Positions 1 to 13,500 of a DNA stretch of 64,000 bases are shown here, piece after piece. The notes beneath the pieces are model-generated. The model was not told the DNA's origin. It was given only the letters and a program-made list of their open reading frames with translations, and ran no database searches. The position numbers were made by a program, and so were the translations under genes. Source of the stretch: Diplolepis rosae (Eukaryota; Arthropoda; Insecta; Hymenoptera; Diplolepididae); assembly GCA_030998225.1 (NCBI GenBank), contig JAPYXD010000052.1, forward strand, positions 1 through 64,000, written 5' to 3'. How positions within the stretch are numbered: position 1 is the first letter of the stretch; every line of letters starts with the position of its first letter.

Positions 1-1261
1 ATGCCAAAGAAATGAACAAACATTTTATAAAAGATATTGAATAAGTTCAAAGTATGAATGCGAAATACATAAATACAAATTTAAATCGCTCAAAGAACCA
101 AAAATAGAAATATGTATTTCAGTTTATGACAAAAATGACTATTTCAGGTTCGAAACTCAATTTTACACAAACATATTGGAGTATGTGAGTCTTTTAAAAA
201 TTTTAGATTTGTGGAGTTTAATTTTTGTCGAAAAGTTGAATAGCGTGAAATATAATGATAAATAACACTTATGAAAGATATTGAATAAGTTGTAAGTATG
301 AATGCGAAATATATAAATTCAAATTTAAATCGTTCAAAGAACCAAAATAGAAATATGTTTTTCAGTTTATGACAAAAAGGACTATTTCAGGTTCGAAACT
401 CAATTTTACACAAACATATTGTAGTATGTGTGTCTTTTTTCATTTTAGATTTGCCGAATTAAATTTTGTCGAATAGTCGAATTGCGTGAAATATAACGAT
501 AACTAACGTTCATAACAGATATTGAATAAGTTTAAAGTATGAATGCGAAGTATATAAATTCAAATTGAAATCGTTCAAACAACCAAAATGAAAATATGTT
601 TTTCAGTTTATGACAAAAAGGACTATTTTAGGTTCGAAACTCATTATTTCACAAACATATTGTAGTATGTGTGTCTTTTAACATTATAGATTTGTCTAAA
701 TAAATTTGGTCGAAAAGTCGAATAGCGTGAAATATAACGAACAATAACGTTTATAAAAGATATTGATTAAGTTTAAATTATGAATGCGAAGTATATAAAT
801 TCATATTTAAATCGTTCAAAGAACCAAAATGGAAATATGTATTTCAGTTTATGACAAAAAGGACTATTTCAGGTTCGAAACTCAATTTTACACAAACATT
901 TTGGAGTATGCTTGTCTTTTAACATTTTAGATTTGTCGAATTAAATTTTGTGGAAAAGTCGAATAGCGTGAAATACAACGATAAATAACGCTTATAAAAG
1001 ATATTGAATAAGTATAAAGTATGAATGCGATGTATATAAATTCAAATTTAAATCGTTCAAAGAACCAAAATAGAAATATGTTTTTCAGTTTATGACAAAA
1101 AGGACTATTTCAGGTTCGAATCTCAATTTTACACAAACATTTTGGAGTATGTAAATCTTTTTTCATTTTAGATTTGCCGAATTAAATTTTGTCGAAAAGT
1201 CGAATAGCGTGAAATATAACGAATAATAACGTTTATAAAAGATATTGATTAAGTTTAAATT

Positions 1262-3190
1262 ATGAATGCGAAGTATATAAATTCATATTTAAATCGTTCA
1301 AAGAACCAAAATGGAAATATGAATTTCAGTTTATGACAAATAGGACTATTTTAGGTTCGAAACTTAATATTTCACAAACATATTGTAGTATGTGTGTCTT
1401 TTAACATTATAGATTTGTCTAAATAAATTTGTTCGAAAAGTTGAATAGCGTGAAATACAACGATAAATAACGTGTATAAAAGATATTGAATAAGTATAAA
1501 GTATGAATGCGAAGTATATAAATTCAAATTGAAATCGTTCAAACAAGCAAAATGGAAATATGTTTTTCAGTTTATGACAAAAAGGACTATTTCAGATTCG
1601 AAACTCAATTTTACACAAACATTTTGGAGTATGTAAATCTTTTTTCATTTTAGATTTGCCGAATTAAATGTTGTTGAAAAGTCGTATAACGTGAAATATA
1701 ACGAATAATAACGTTTATAAAAGATATTGATTAAGTTTAAATTATGAATGCGAAGTATATAAATTCATATTTAAATCGTTCAAAGAACCAAAATAGAAAT
1801 ATGTATATCAGTTTATGATAAAAAGGACTATTTCAGGTTCGAAACTAATTTTACACAAACATTTTGGAGTATGTAAATCTTTTTTCATTTTAGATTTGTC
1901 GAATTAAATTTTGTGGAAAAGTCGAATAACGTTAAATATAACGATTAATAACGATTATAAAAGATATTGAATAAGTTTAAAGTATGAATGAGAAGTATAT
2001 AAATTCAAATATAAATCGTTCAGAGTACCAAAATAGAAATATGTTTTTTCAGTTTATGATAAAAGGGACTATTTCAGGTTCGAATCTCAATTTTACACAA
2101 ACATTTTGGAGTATGTGAGTCTTTTTTAAATTTTAGATTTGTGGAATTTAATTTTGTCGAATAGTCGAATTGCGTGAAATATAACGATAACTACCGTTCA
2201 TAACAGATATTGAATAAGTTTAAAGTATGAATGCGAAGTATATAAATTCATATTTAAATCGTTAAAAGAACCAAAATGCAAATATGAATTTCAGTTTATG
2301 ACAAATAGGACTATTTTACGTTCGAAACTTAATATTTCACAAACATATTGTAGTATGTGTGTCTTTTAACATTATAGATTTGTCTAAATAAATTTGGTCG
2401 AAAAGTCGAATAGCGTGAAATATAACGATAACTAACGTTCATAACAGATATTGAATAATTTAAGGTATGAATGCGAAGTATATAAATTCAAATTGAAATC
2501 GTTCAAACAAGCAAAATGGAAATATGTTTTTCAGTTTATGACAAAAAGGACTATTTAAGGTTCGAAACTCAATTTTACACAAACATTTTGGAGTATGTAA
2601 ATCTTTTTTCATTTTAGATTTGCCGAATTAAATGTTGTCGAAAAGTCGAATAGCGTGAAATATAACGAATAATAACGTTTATAAAAGATATTGATTAAGT
2701 TTAAATTATGAATGCGAAGTATATAAATTCATATTTAAATCGTTCAAAGAACCAAAATAGAAATATGTATATCAGTTTATGATAAAAAGGACTATTTCAG
2801 GTTCGAAACTAATTTTACACAAACATTTTGGAGAATGTAAATCTTTTTTCATTTTAGATTTGTCGAATTAAATTTTGTGGAAAAGTCGAATAGCGTTAAA
2901 TATAACGATAAATAACGTTTATAAAAGATATTGAATAAGTTTAAAGTATGAATGCGAAGTATATAAATTCATATTTAAATCGTTCAAAGAACCAAAATAG
3001 AGATATGTTTTTCAGTTTATGACAAAAAGGACTATTTTAGGTTCGAAACTCAATTTTAAACAAACATTTTGGAGTATGCTTGTCTTTTAACATTTTAGAT
3101 TTGTCGAATTAAATTTTGTGGAAAAGTCGAATAGCGTGAAATACAACGATAAATAACGCTTATAAAAGATATTGAATAAGTATAAAGTAT
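1262..3190. repeat. 964-bp tetrameric HOR, two tandem copies
   Basis: Diagnostic type c, a/e-like and b monomers recur at a constant shift: the c marker tattgtagta at 1381 and about 2346, acgaataataacg at 1701 and 2665, and the b marker atgtatatca at 1801 and 2765. The shift is 964-965 bp, four monomers. Copies differ by scattered substitutions (for example ttcagattcg in one and ttaaggttcg in the other). Confidence 0.75.
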
Positions 3191-3618
3191 GAATGCGATG
3201 TATATAAATTCAAATTTAAATCGTTCAAAGAACAAAAATAGAAATATGTTTTTCAGTTTATGACAAAAAGGACTATTTCAGGTTCGAAACTAATTTTACA
3301 CAAACATTTTGGAGTATGTAAATCTTTTTTCATTTTAGATTTGCCGAATTAAATTTTGTCGAAAAGTCGAATAGCGTGCAGTAGAACGATATATAAATTC
3401 AAATTTAAATCCTTCAAAGAACCAAAATGGAAATATGTATTTCAGTTTATGACAAAAAGGACTATTTCAGGTTCGAAACTCAATTTTACACAAACATTTT
3501 GGAGAATGTAAATCTTTTTTCATTTTAGATTTGCCGAATTAAATTTTGTAGAAAAGTGGAATAGCGTGAGATATAACGATAAATAAAGTTTATAAAAGAT
3601 ATTGAATAAGTTCAAAGT
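3189..3618 (+). repeat. Two-monomer interval with a 51-bp internal deletion
   Basis: Successive gcgtg landmarks lie at 3134, 3374 and 3564, so the last interval is 190 bp instead of 241. The junction at about 3,378-3,391 reads gcgtgcagtagaacgat and then jumps to atataaattc; the missing part includes the aaaagatattgaataag block and the atgaatgcga landmark. The cagtag just before the junction also differs from the usual aaatat. Confidence 0.85.
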
Positions 3619-4437
3619 ATGAATGCGACGTACATAAATACAAATTAAAATCGCTCAAAGAACCAAAATAGAAATATGTATTTCAGTTTATGACAAAAAT
3701 GACTATTTCAGGTGCGAAACTCAATTTTACACAAACATTTTGGAGTATGTAAATCTTTTTTCATTTTAGATTTGCCGAATTAAATGTTGTCGAAAAGTCG
3801 AATAGCGTGAAATATAACGAATAATAACGTTTATAAAAGATATTGATTAAGTTTAAATTATGAATGCGAAGTATATAAATTCATATTTAAATCGTTCAAA
3901 GAACCAAAATAGAAATATGTATATCAGTTTATGATAAAAAGGACTATTTCAGGTTCGAAACTAATTTTACACAAACATTTTGGAGTATGTAAATCTTTTT
4001 TCATTTTAGATTTGCCGAATTAAATTTTGTCGAAAAGTCGAATAGCGTGAAATATAACGAACAATAACGTTTATAAAAGATATTGATTAAGTTTAAATTA
4101 TGAATGCGAAGTATATAAATTCAAATTTAAATCGTTCAAGGAACCAAAATAGAAATATGTATATCAGTTTATGATAAAAAGGAATATTTCAGGTTCGAAA
4201 CTAATTTTACACAAACATTTTGGAGTATGTGAATCTTTTTACATTTTAGATTTGTCGAATTAATTTTTATCGAAAAGTCAAATAGCGTGAAATATAACGA
4301 TAAATAACGTTTATAAAAGATATTGAATAAGTATAAAGTATGAATGCGAAGTATATAAATTCAAATTTAAATCGTTCAAGGAACCAAAATAGAAATATGT
4401 ATATCAGTTTATGATAAAAAGGACTATTTCAGGTTCG

Positions 4438-4458
4438 CTGATACTAATTCTTATGGCC
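4438..4458 (+). other. 21-bp non-satellite filler inside a type b monomer
   Basis: After the normal ggttcg at 4,432-4,437 the expected short stretch of type b (aaactaattttac) is replaced by about 21 bases that include taattcttatggcc, after which the normal acaaac resumes at 4,459. Part of it (actaatt) may be residual type b. The ggcc tetranucleotide is otherwise essentially absent from the array. It resembles a small replacement made during break repair. Confidence 0.7.
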
Positions 4459-5070
4459 ACAAACATATTCTGGAGTATGTAAATCTTTTTTCATTTTAGA
4501 TTTGCCGAATTAAATGTTGTCGAAAAGTCGAATAGCGTGAAATATAACGAATGATAACGTTTATAAAAGATATTGATTAAGTTTAAATTATGAATGCGAA
4601 GTATATAAATTCATATTTAAATCGTTAAAAGAACCAAAATGGAAATATGTATATCAGTTTATGACAAAAAGGTCTATTTCAGGTTCGAAACTCAATTTTA
4701 CACAAACATTTTGGAGTATGTAAATCTTTTTTCATTTTAGATTTGTCGAATTAATTTTTATCGAAAAGTCAAATAGCGTGAAATATAACGATAAATAACG
4801 TTTATAAAAGATATTGAATAATTTAAAGTATGAATGCGAAGTATATAAATTCAAATTGAAATCGTTCAAACAACCAAAATGGAAATATGTTTTTCAGTTT
4901 ATGACAAAAAGGACTATTTCAGGTTCGAAACTCAATTTTACACAAACATTTTGGAGTATGTAAATCTTTTTTCATTTTAGATTTGCCGAATTAAATTGTT
5001 TAGAAAAGTCGAATAGCGTGAAATATAACGATAACTAACGTTCATAACAGATATTAAATAAGTAGAAAGT

Positions 5071-5340
5071 ATGAATGCGAAGTATATAAATTCAAATTGA
5101 AATCGTTCAAAGAACCAAAATAGAAATATGTTTTTCAGTTTATGACAAAAAGGACTATTTCAGGTTCGAATCTCAATTTTACACAAACATTTTGGAGTAT
5201 GTAAATCTTTTTTCATTTTAGATTTGCCGAATTAAATTTTTTAGAAAAGTCGAATAGCGTGAAATATAACGATAACTAACGTATAAAATATAAATATAAT
5301 ATAAAAAAAAATATAAATAATATAAAAATAAGTTTAAAGT
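5071..5340 (+). repeat. 270-bp monomer with a 47-bp A/T-only replacement
   Basis: Between aacgt and aagtttaaag the usual 18 bases are replaced at 5,283-5,329 by 47 bases made only of A and T, an irregular ataaatataatat-like run with one stretch of nine A. The monomer is 29 bp longer than normal as a result. The same replacement appears again 1,234 bp downstream, so it has been copied within the array. Confidence 0.85.
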
Positions 5341-6304
5341 ATGAATGCGAAGTATATAAATTCAAATTGAAATCGTTCATGGAACCAAAATAGAAATATG
5401 TATGTCAGTTTATGATAAAAAGGACTATTTCAGGTTCGAAACTAATTTTACAAAAAACATTTTGGAGTATGTAAATCTTTTTTCATTTTAGATTTGTCGA
5501 ATTAAATTTTGTGGAAAAGTCGAATAGCGTGAAATACAACGATAAATAACGCTTATAAAAGATATTGAATAAGTATAAAGTATGAATGCGATGTATATAA
5601 ATTCAAATATAAATCTTTCAAAGTACCAAAATAGAAATATGTTTTTTCAGTTTATGACAAAAGGGACTATTTCAGGTTCGAATCTCAATTTTACACAAAC
5701 ATTTTGGAGTATGTAAATCTTTTTTCATTTTAGATTTGCCGAATTAAATTTTTTAGAAAAGTCGAATAGCGTGAAATATAACGATAAATAAAGTTTGTAA
5801 AAGATATTGAATAAGTTCAAAGTATGAATGCGAAGTACATAAATACAAATTTAAATCGAGCAAAGAACCAAAATAGAAATATGTATTTCAGTTTATGACA
5901 AAAATGACTATTTCAGGTTCAAAACTAATTTTACACAAACATTTTGGAGTATGTAAATCTTTTTTCATTTTAGATTTGTCGAATTAAATTTTGTGGAAAA
6001 GTCGAATAACGTTAAATATAACGATAAATAACGTTTATAAAAGATATTGAATAAGTTTAAAGTATGAATGCGAAGTATGTAAATTCATATTTAAATCGTT
6101 CAACGAACCAAAATGGAAATATGTATTTCAGTTTATGACATAAAGGACTATTTCAGGTTCGAATCTCAATTTTACACAAACATTTTGGAGTATGTAAATC
6201 TTTTTTCATTTTAGATTTGCCGAATTAAATTTTTTAGAAAAGTCGAATAGCGTGAAATATAACGATAACTAACGTTCATAACAGATATTGAATAAGTTTA
6301 AAGT

Positions 6305-6574
6305 ATGAATGCGAAGTATATAAATTCAAATTTAAATCGTTCAAGGAACCAAAATAGAAATATGTATATCAGTTTATGACAAAAAGGACTATTTCAGGTT
6401 CGAAACTCAATTTTACACAAACATATTGTAGTATGTGTGTCTTTTTTCATTTTGGATTTGCCGAATTAAATTTTGTAGAAAAGTCGAATAGCGTGAAATA
6501 TAACGATAACTAACGTATAAAATATAAATATAATATAAAATAAAATATAAATAATATAAAAATAAGTTTAAAGT
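6305..6574 (+). repeat. Second 270-bp monomer with the A/T-only replacement
   Basis: Positions 6,517-6,563 repeat the A/T-only segment of 5,283-5,329 with one base difference (a T within the A run). The downstream monomer also matches the earlier copy, including the rare tatgtcagtttatgat and ttttacaaaaaacat, so at least about 300 bp moved together (roughly 5,265-5,560 to 6,499-6,795). The shift, 1,234 bp, equals five monomers plus the 29-bp excess. Confidence 0.85.
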
Positions 6575-6815
6575 ATGAATGCGAAGTATATAAATTCAAA
6601 TTGAAATCGTTCATGGAACCAAAATAGAAATATGTATGTCAGTTTATGATAAAAAGGACTATTTCAGGTTCGAAACTAATTTTACAAAAAACATTTTGGA
6701 GTATGTAAATCTTTTTTCATTTTAGATTTGTCGAATTAAATTTTGTGGAAAAGTCGAATAGCGTGAAATACAACGATAAATAACGCTTATAAAAGATATT
6801 GAATAAGTTTAAAGT

Positions 6816-6930
6816 ATGAATGCGAAGTATATAAATTCAAATTTAAATCGTTAAATTTTGTCGAAAAGTTGAATAGCGTGAAATATAATGATAAATAACG
6901 TTTATAAAAGATATTGATTAAGTTTAAATT
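6816..6930 (+). repeat. Truncated 115-bp monomer
   Basis: Landmarks atgaatgcga at 6,816 and 6,931 are only 115 bp apart. The monomer reads normally to aaatcgtt and then continues with aaattttgtcgaaaag, so about 126 bp from the start of the caaagaacc block to gatttgtcgaatt are missing. The join falls at a shared ttaaa, suggesting a microhomology deletion. Confidence 0.88.
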
Positions 6931-7089
6931 ATGAATGCGAAGTATATAAATTCAAATTTAAATCGTTCAAAGAACCAAAATAGAAATATGTTTTTCAGTT
7001 TATGACAAAAAGGACTATTTCAGGTTCGAAACTCAATTTTACACAAACATTTTGGAGTATGTAAATCTTTTTTCATTTTAGATTTGCCG

Positions 7090-8050
7090 AATTAAATGTT
7101 GTCGAAAAGTCGAATAGCGTGAAATATAACGAATGATAACGTTTATAAAAGATATTGATTAAGTTTAAATTATGAATGCGAAGTATATAAATTCATATTT
7201 AAATCGTTAAAAGAACCAAAATGGAAATATGTATATCAGTTTATGATAAAAAGGACTATTTCAGGTTCGAATCTCAATTTTACACAAACATTTTGGAGTA
7301 TGTAAATCTTTTTTCATTTTAGATTTGTCGAATTAAATTTTGTGGAAAAGTCGAATAACGTTAAATATAACGATAAATAACGTTTATAAAAGATATTGAA
7401 TAAGTTTAAAGTATGAATGCGAAGTATATAAATTCATATTTAAATCGTTCAAAGAACCAAAATGGAAATATGTATTTCAGTTTATGACATAAAGGACTAT
7501 TTCAGGTTCGAATCTCAATTTTACACAAACATTTTGGAGTATGTAAATCTTTTTTCATTTTAGATTTGTCGAATTAAATTTTGTGGAAAAGTCGAATAGC
7601 GTGAAATATAACGAATGATAACGTTTATAAAAGATATTGATTAAGTTTAAATTATGAATGCGAAGTATATAAATTCATATTTAAATCGTTAAAAGAACCA
7701 AAATGGAAATATGTATATCAGTTTATGATAAAAAGGACTATTTCAGGTTCGAATCTCAATTTTACACAAACATTTTGGAGTATGTAAATCTTTTTTCATT
7801 TTAGATTTGCCGAATTAAATTTTGTGGAAAAGTCGAATAACGTTTAATATAACGATAAATAACGTTTATAAAAGATATTGAATAAGTTTAAAGTATGAAT
7901 GCGAAGTATATAAATTCATATTTAAATCGTTCAAAGAACCAAAATGGAAATATGTATTTCAGTTTATGACAAAAAGGACTATTTTAGGTTCGAAACTCAT
8001 TATTTCACAAACATATTGTAGTATGTGTGTCTTTTAACATTATTGATTTG
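7090..8050. repeat. 482-bp dimer, two tandem copies
   Basis: The text from gtttataaaagatattg at 7,141 is repeated from 7,623 with very few differences through a b/e-like monomer followed by a type a monomer (gaatgataacg, cgttaaaagaacc, gataaaaagg, then gacataaagg or gacaaaaagg). The shift is 482 bp. Copies part company near 7,500/7,980, where the second turns into type c. Confidence 0.8.
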
Positions 8051-10543
8051 TCTAAATAAATTTGTTCGAAAAGTTGAATAGCGTGAAATACAACGATAAA
8101 TAACGTGTATAAAAGATATTGAATAAGTATAAAGTATGAATGCGAAGTATATAAATTCATATTTAAATCGTTCAAAGAACCAAAATGGAAATATGTATTT
8201 CAGTTTATGAGAAATAGGACTATTTTAGGTTCGAAACTTAATATATCACAAACATATTGTAGTATGTGTGTCTTTTAACATTATAGATTTGTCTAAATAA
8301 ATTTGGTCGAAAAGTCGAATAGCGTGAAATATAACGATAAATAACGTTTATAAAAGATATTGAATAAGTTTAAAGTATGAATGCGAAGTATATAAATTCA
8401 TATTTAAATCGTTCAAAGAACCAAAATGGAAATATGTATTTCAGTTTATGACATAAAGGACTATTTCAGGTTCGAAACTTAATATATCACAAACATATTG
8501 TAGTATGTGTGTCTTTTAACATTATAGATTTGTCTAAATAAATTTGGTCGAAAAGTCGAATAGCGTGAAATATAACGATAACTAACGTTCATAACAGATA
8601 TTGAATAATTTAAAGTATGAATGCGAAGTATATAAATTCAAATTTAAATCGTTCAAAGAACCAAAATGGAAATATGTTTTTCAGTTTATGACAAAAAGGA
8701 CTATATTAGCTTCGAAACTCATTATTTCACAAACATATTGTAGTATGTGTGTCTTTTAACATTATAGATTTGTCTAAATAAATTTGTTCGAAAAGTTGAA
8801 TAGCGTGAAATACAACGATAAATAACGTGTATAAAAGATATTGAATAAGTATAAAGTATGAATGCGAAGTATATAAATTCAAATTTAAATCGTTCAAGGA
8901 ACCAAAATAGAAATATGTATATCAGTTTATGATAAAAAGGACTATTTCAGGTTCGAATCTCAATTTTACACAAACATTTTGGAGTATGTAAATCTTTTTT
9001 CATTTTAGATTTGCCGAATTAAATGTTGTCGAAAAGTCGAATAACGTTAAATATAACGATAAATAACGTTTATAAAAGATATTGAATAAGTTTAAAGTAT
9101 GAATGCGAAGTATATAAATTCATATTTAAATCGTTCAAAGAACCAAAATGGAAATATGTATTTCAGTTTATGACATAAAGGACTATTTCAGGTTCGAAAC
9201 TTAATATATCACAAACATATTGTAGTATGTGTGTCTTTTAACATTATAGATTTGTCTAAATAAATTTGTTCGAAAAGTTGAATAGCGTGAAATACAACGA
9301 TAACTAACGTTCATAACAGATATTGAATAAGTTCAAAGTATGAATGCGAAGTACATAAATACAAATTTAAATCCTTCAAAGAACCAAAATAGAAATATAT
9401 TTTCCAGTTTATGACATAAAGGACTATTTCAGGTTCGAAACTCAATTTTACACAAACATTTTGGAGTATGCTTGTCTTTTAACATTTTAGATTTGTCGAA
9501 TTAAATTTTGTAGAAAAGTCGAATAGCGTGAAATACAACGATAACTAACGTTCATAACAGATATTGAATAAGTTCAAAGTATGAATGCGAAGTACATAAA
9601 TACAAATTTAAATCGCTAAAAGAACCAAAATAGAAATATGTATTTCAGTTTATGACAAAAATGACTATTTCAGGTTCGAAACTCAATATTACACAAACAT
9701 TTTGGAGTATGTGAGTCTTTTAAAATTTTAGATTTGTCTAAATAAATTTGTTCGAAAAGTTGAATAGCGTGAAATACAACGATAAATAACGTGTATAAAT
9801 GATATTGAATAAGTTTAAAGTATGAATGCGATGTATATAAATTCAAATTTAAATCGTTCAAAGAACCAAAATAGAAATATGTTTTTCAGTTTATGACAAA
9901 AAGGACTATTTCAGGTTCGAAACTCAATTTTACACAAACATTTTGGAGTATGCTTGTCTTTTAACATTTTAGATTTGTCGAATTAAATTTTGTGGAAAAG
10001 TCGAATAGCGTGAAATACAACGATAAATAACGCTTATAAAAGATATTGAATAATTTAAAGTATGAATGCGAAGTATATAAATTCAAATTGAAATCGTTCA
10101 AACAACCAAAATGGAAATATGTTTTTCAGTTTATGACAAAAAGGACTATTTCAGGTTCGAAACTCATTATTTCACAAACATATTGTAGTATGTGTGTCTT
10201 TTAACATTATAGATTTGTCTAAATAAATTTGGTCGAAAAGTCGAATAGCGTGAAATATAACGATAACTAACGTTCATAACAGATATTGAATAAGTTTAAA
10301 GTATGAATGCGAAGTATATAAATTCATATTTAAATCGTTCAAAGAACCAAAATGGAAATATGTATTTCAGTTTATGACAAAAAGGACTATTTTAGGTTCG
10401 AAACTCATTATTTCACAAACATATTGTAGTATGTGTGTCTTTTAACATTATAGATTTGTCTAAATAAATTTGGTCGAAAAGTCGAATAGCGTGAAATATA
10501 ACGATAACTAACGTTCATAACAGATATTGAATATGTTTAAAGT

Positions 10544-13500
10544 ATGTATGCGAAGTATATAAATTCAAATTTAAATCGTTCAAAGAACCAAAAAGGAAAT
10601 ATGTTTTTCAGTTTATGACAAAAAGGACTATTTTAGCTTCGAAACTCATTATTTCACAAACATATTGTAGTATGTGTGTCTTTTAACATTATAGATTTGT
10701 CTAAATAAATTTGTTCGAAAAGTTGAATAGCGTGAAATACAACGATAAATAACGTGTATAAAAGATATTGAATAAGTATAAAGTATGAATGCGAAGTATA
10801 TAAATTCAAATTTAAATCGTTCAAGGAACCAAAATAGAAATATGTATATCAGTTTATGATAAAAAGGACTATTTCAGGTTCGAAACTCAATTTTACACAA
10901 ACATTTTGGAGTATGCTTGTCTTTTAACATTTTAGATTTGTCGAATTAAATTTTGTGGAAAAGTCGAATAGCGTGAAATATAACGATAACTAACGTTCAT
11001 AACAGATATTGAAGAAGTTTAAAGTATGAATGCGAAGTATATAAATTCAAATTTAAATCGTTCAAAGAACCAAAATAGAAATATGTTTTTCAGTTTATGA
11101 CAAAAAGGACTATTTCAGGTTCGAAACTCAATTTTACACAAACATTTTGGAGTATGTGAGTCTTTTAACATTTTAGATTTGTCGAATTAAATTTTGTGGA
11201 AAAGTCGAATAGCGTGAAATACAACGATAAATAACGTGTATAAATGATATTGAATAAGTTTAAAGTATGAATGCGATGTATATAAATTCAAATTTAAATC
11301 GTTCAAAGAACCAAAATAGAAATATGTTTTTCAGTTTATGACAAAAAGGACTATTTCAGGTTCGAAACTCAATTTTACACAAACATTTTGGAGTATGTGA
11401 GTCTTTTAAAATTTTAGTTTTGTCGAATTAAATTTTGTCGAAAAGTTGAATAGCGTGAAATACAACGATAAATAACGTGTATAAAAGATATTGAATAAGT
11501 TTAAAGTATGAATGAGAAGTATATAAATTCAAATATAAATCTTTCAAAGTACCAAAATAGAAATATGTTTTTTCAGTTTATGACAAAAGGGACTATTTCA
11601 GGTTCGAATCTCAATTTTACACAAACATTTTGGAGTATGTAAATCTTTTTTCATTTTAGATTTGCCGAATTAAATTTTTTAGAAAAGTCGAATAGCGTGA
11701 AATATAACGATAACTAACGTTCATAACAGATATTGAATATGTTTAAAGTATGAATGCGAAGTACATAAATACAAATTTAAATCGCTCAAAGAACCAAAAT
11801 AGAAATATGTATTTCAGTTTATGACAAAAATGACTATTTCAGGTTCGAAACTCAATATTACACAAACATTTTGGAGTATGTGAGTCTTTTAAAATTTTAG
11901 ATTTGTCGAATTAAATTTTGTGGAAAAGTTGAATAGCGTGAAATACAACGATAAATAACGTGTATAAAAGATATTGAATAAGTTTAAAGTATGAATGAGA
12001 AGTATATAAATTCAAATATAAATCTTTCAAAGTACCAAAATAGAAATATGTTTTTTCAGTTTATGACAAAAGGGACTATTTCAGGTTCGAATCTCAATTT
12101 TACACAAACATTTTGGAGTATGTAAATCTTTTTTCATTTTAGATTTGCCGAATTAAATTTTGTAGAAAAGTCGAAAAGCGTGAAATATAACGATAAATAA
12201 AGTTTATAAAAGATATTGAATAAGTTCAGAGTATGAATGCGAAGTACATAAATACTAATTTAAATCGCTAAAAGAACCAAAATAGAAATATTTATATCAG
12301 TTTATGATAAAAAGGACTATTTCAGGTTCGAAACTAATTTTACACAAACATTTTGGAGTATGTAAATCTTTTTTCATTTTAGATTTGTCGAATTAAATTT
12401 TGTGGAAAAGTCGAATAACGTTAAATATAACGATAAATAACGTTTATAAAAGATATTGAATAAGTTCAAAGTATGAATGCGAAGTACATAAATACAAATT
12501 TAAATCGCTAAAAGAACCAAAATAGAAATATGTATTTCAGTTTATGACAAAAATGACTATTTCAGGTTCGAAACTCAATATTACACAAACATTTTGGAGT
12601 ATGTGAGTCTTTTAAAATTTTAGATTTGTCTAAATAAATTTGTTTGAAAAGTTGAATAGCGTGAAATACAACGATAAATAACGTGTATAAAAGATATTGA
12701 ATAAGTTTAAAGTATGAATGCGATGTATATAAATTCATATTTAAATCGTTCAAAGAACCAAAATGGAAATATGTATTTCAGTTTATGACATAAAGGACTA
12801 TTTCAGGTTCGAAACTCAATTTTACACAAACATTTTGGAGTATGCTTGTCTTTTAACATTTTAGATTTGTCGAATTAAATTTTGTGGAAAAGTCGAATAG
12901 CGTGAAATACAACGATAAATAACGCTTATAAAAGATATTGAATAATTTAAAGTATGAATGCGAAGTATATAAATTCAAATTGAAATCGTTCAAACAACCA
13001 AAATGGAAATATGTTTTTCAGTTTATGGCAAAAAGGACTATTTCAGGTTCGAAACTCAATTTTACACAAACATTTTGGAGTATGTAAATCTTTTTTCATT
13101 TTAGATTTGCCGAATTAAATGTTGTCGAAAAGTCGAATAACGTTAAATATAACGATAAATAACGTTTATAAAAGATATTGAATAAGTTTAAAGTATGAAT
13201 GCGAAGTATATAAATTCATATTTAAATCGTTCAAAGAACCAAAATGGAAATATGTATTTCAGTTTATGACAAAAAGGACTATTTTAGGTTCGAAACTCAT
13301 TATTTCACAAACATATTGTAGTATGTGTGTCTTTTAACATTATTGATTTGTCTAAATAAATTTGTTCGAAAAGTTGAATAGCGTGAAATACAACGATAAA
13401 TAACGTGTATAAAAGATATTGAATAAGTATAAAGTATGAATGCGAAGTATATAAATTCATATTTAAATCGTTCAAAGAACCAAAATGGAAATATGTATTT

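Noticed and set aside
1364..1546. 60-codon antisense open frame.
   Set aside because: Same situation in a type c monomer; no homologous frame is conserved in its neighbours.
5283..6563. A/T-only patches as a transposon remnant or a replication origin.
   Set aside because: No terminal repeats, target-site duplication or coding remnant. In this A/T-rich context a low-complexity patch alone does not support either idea.
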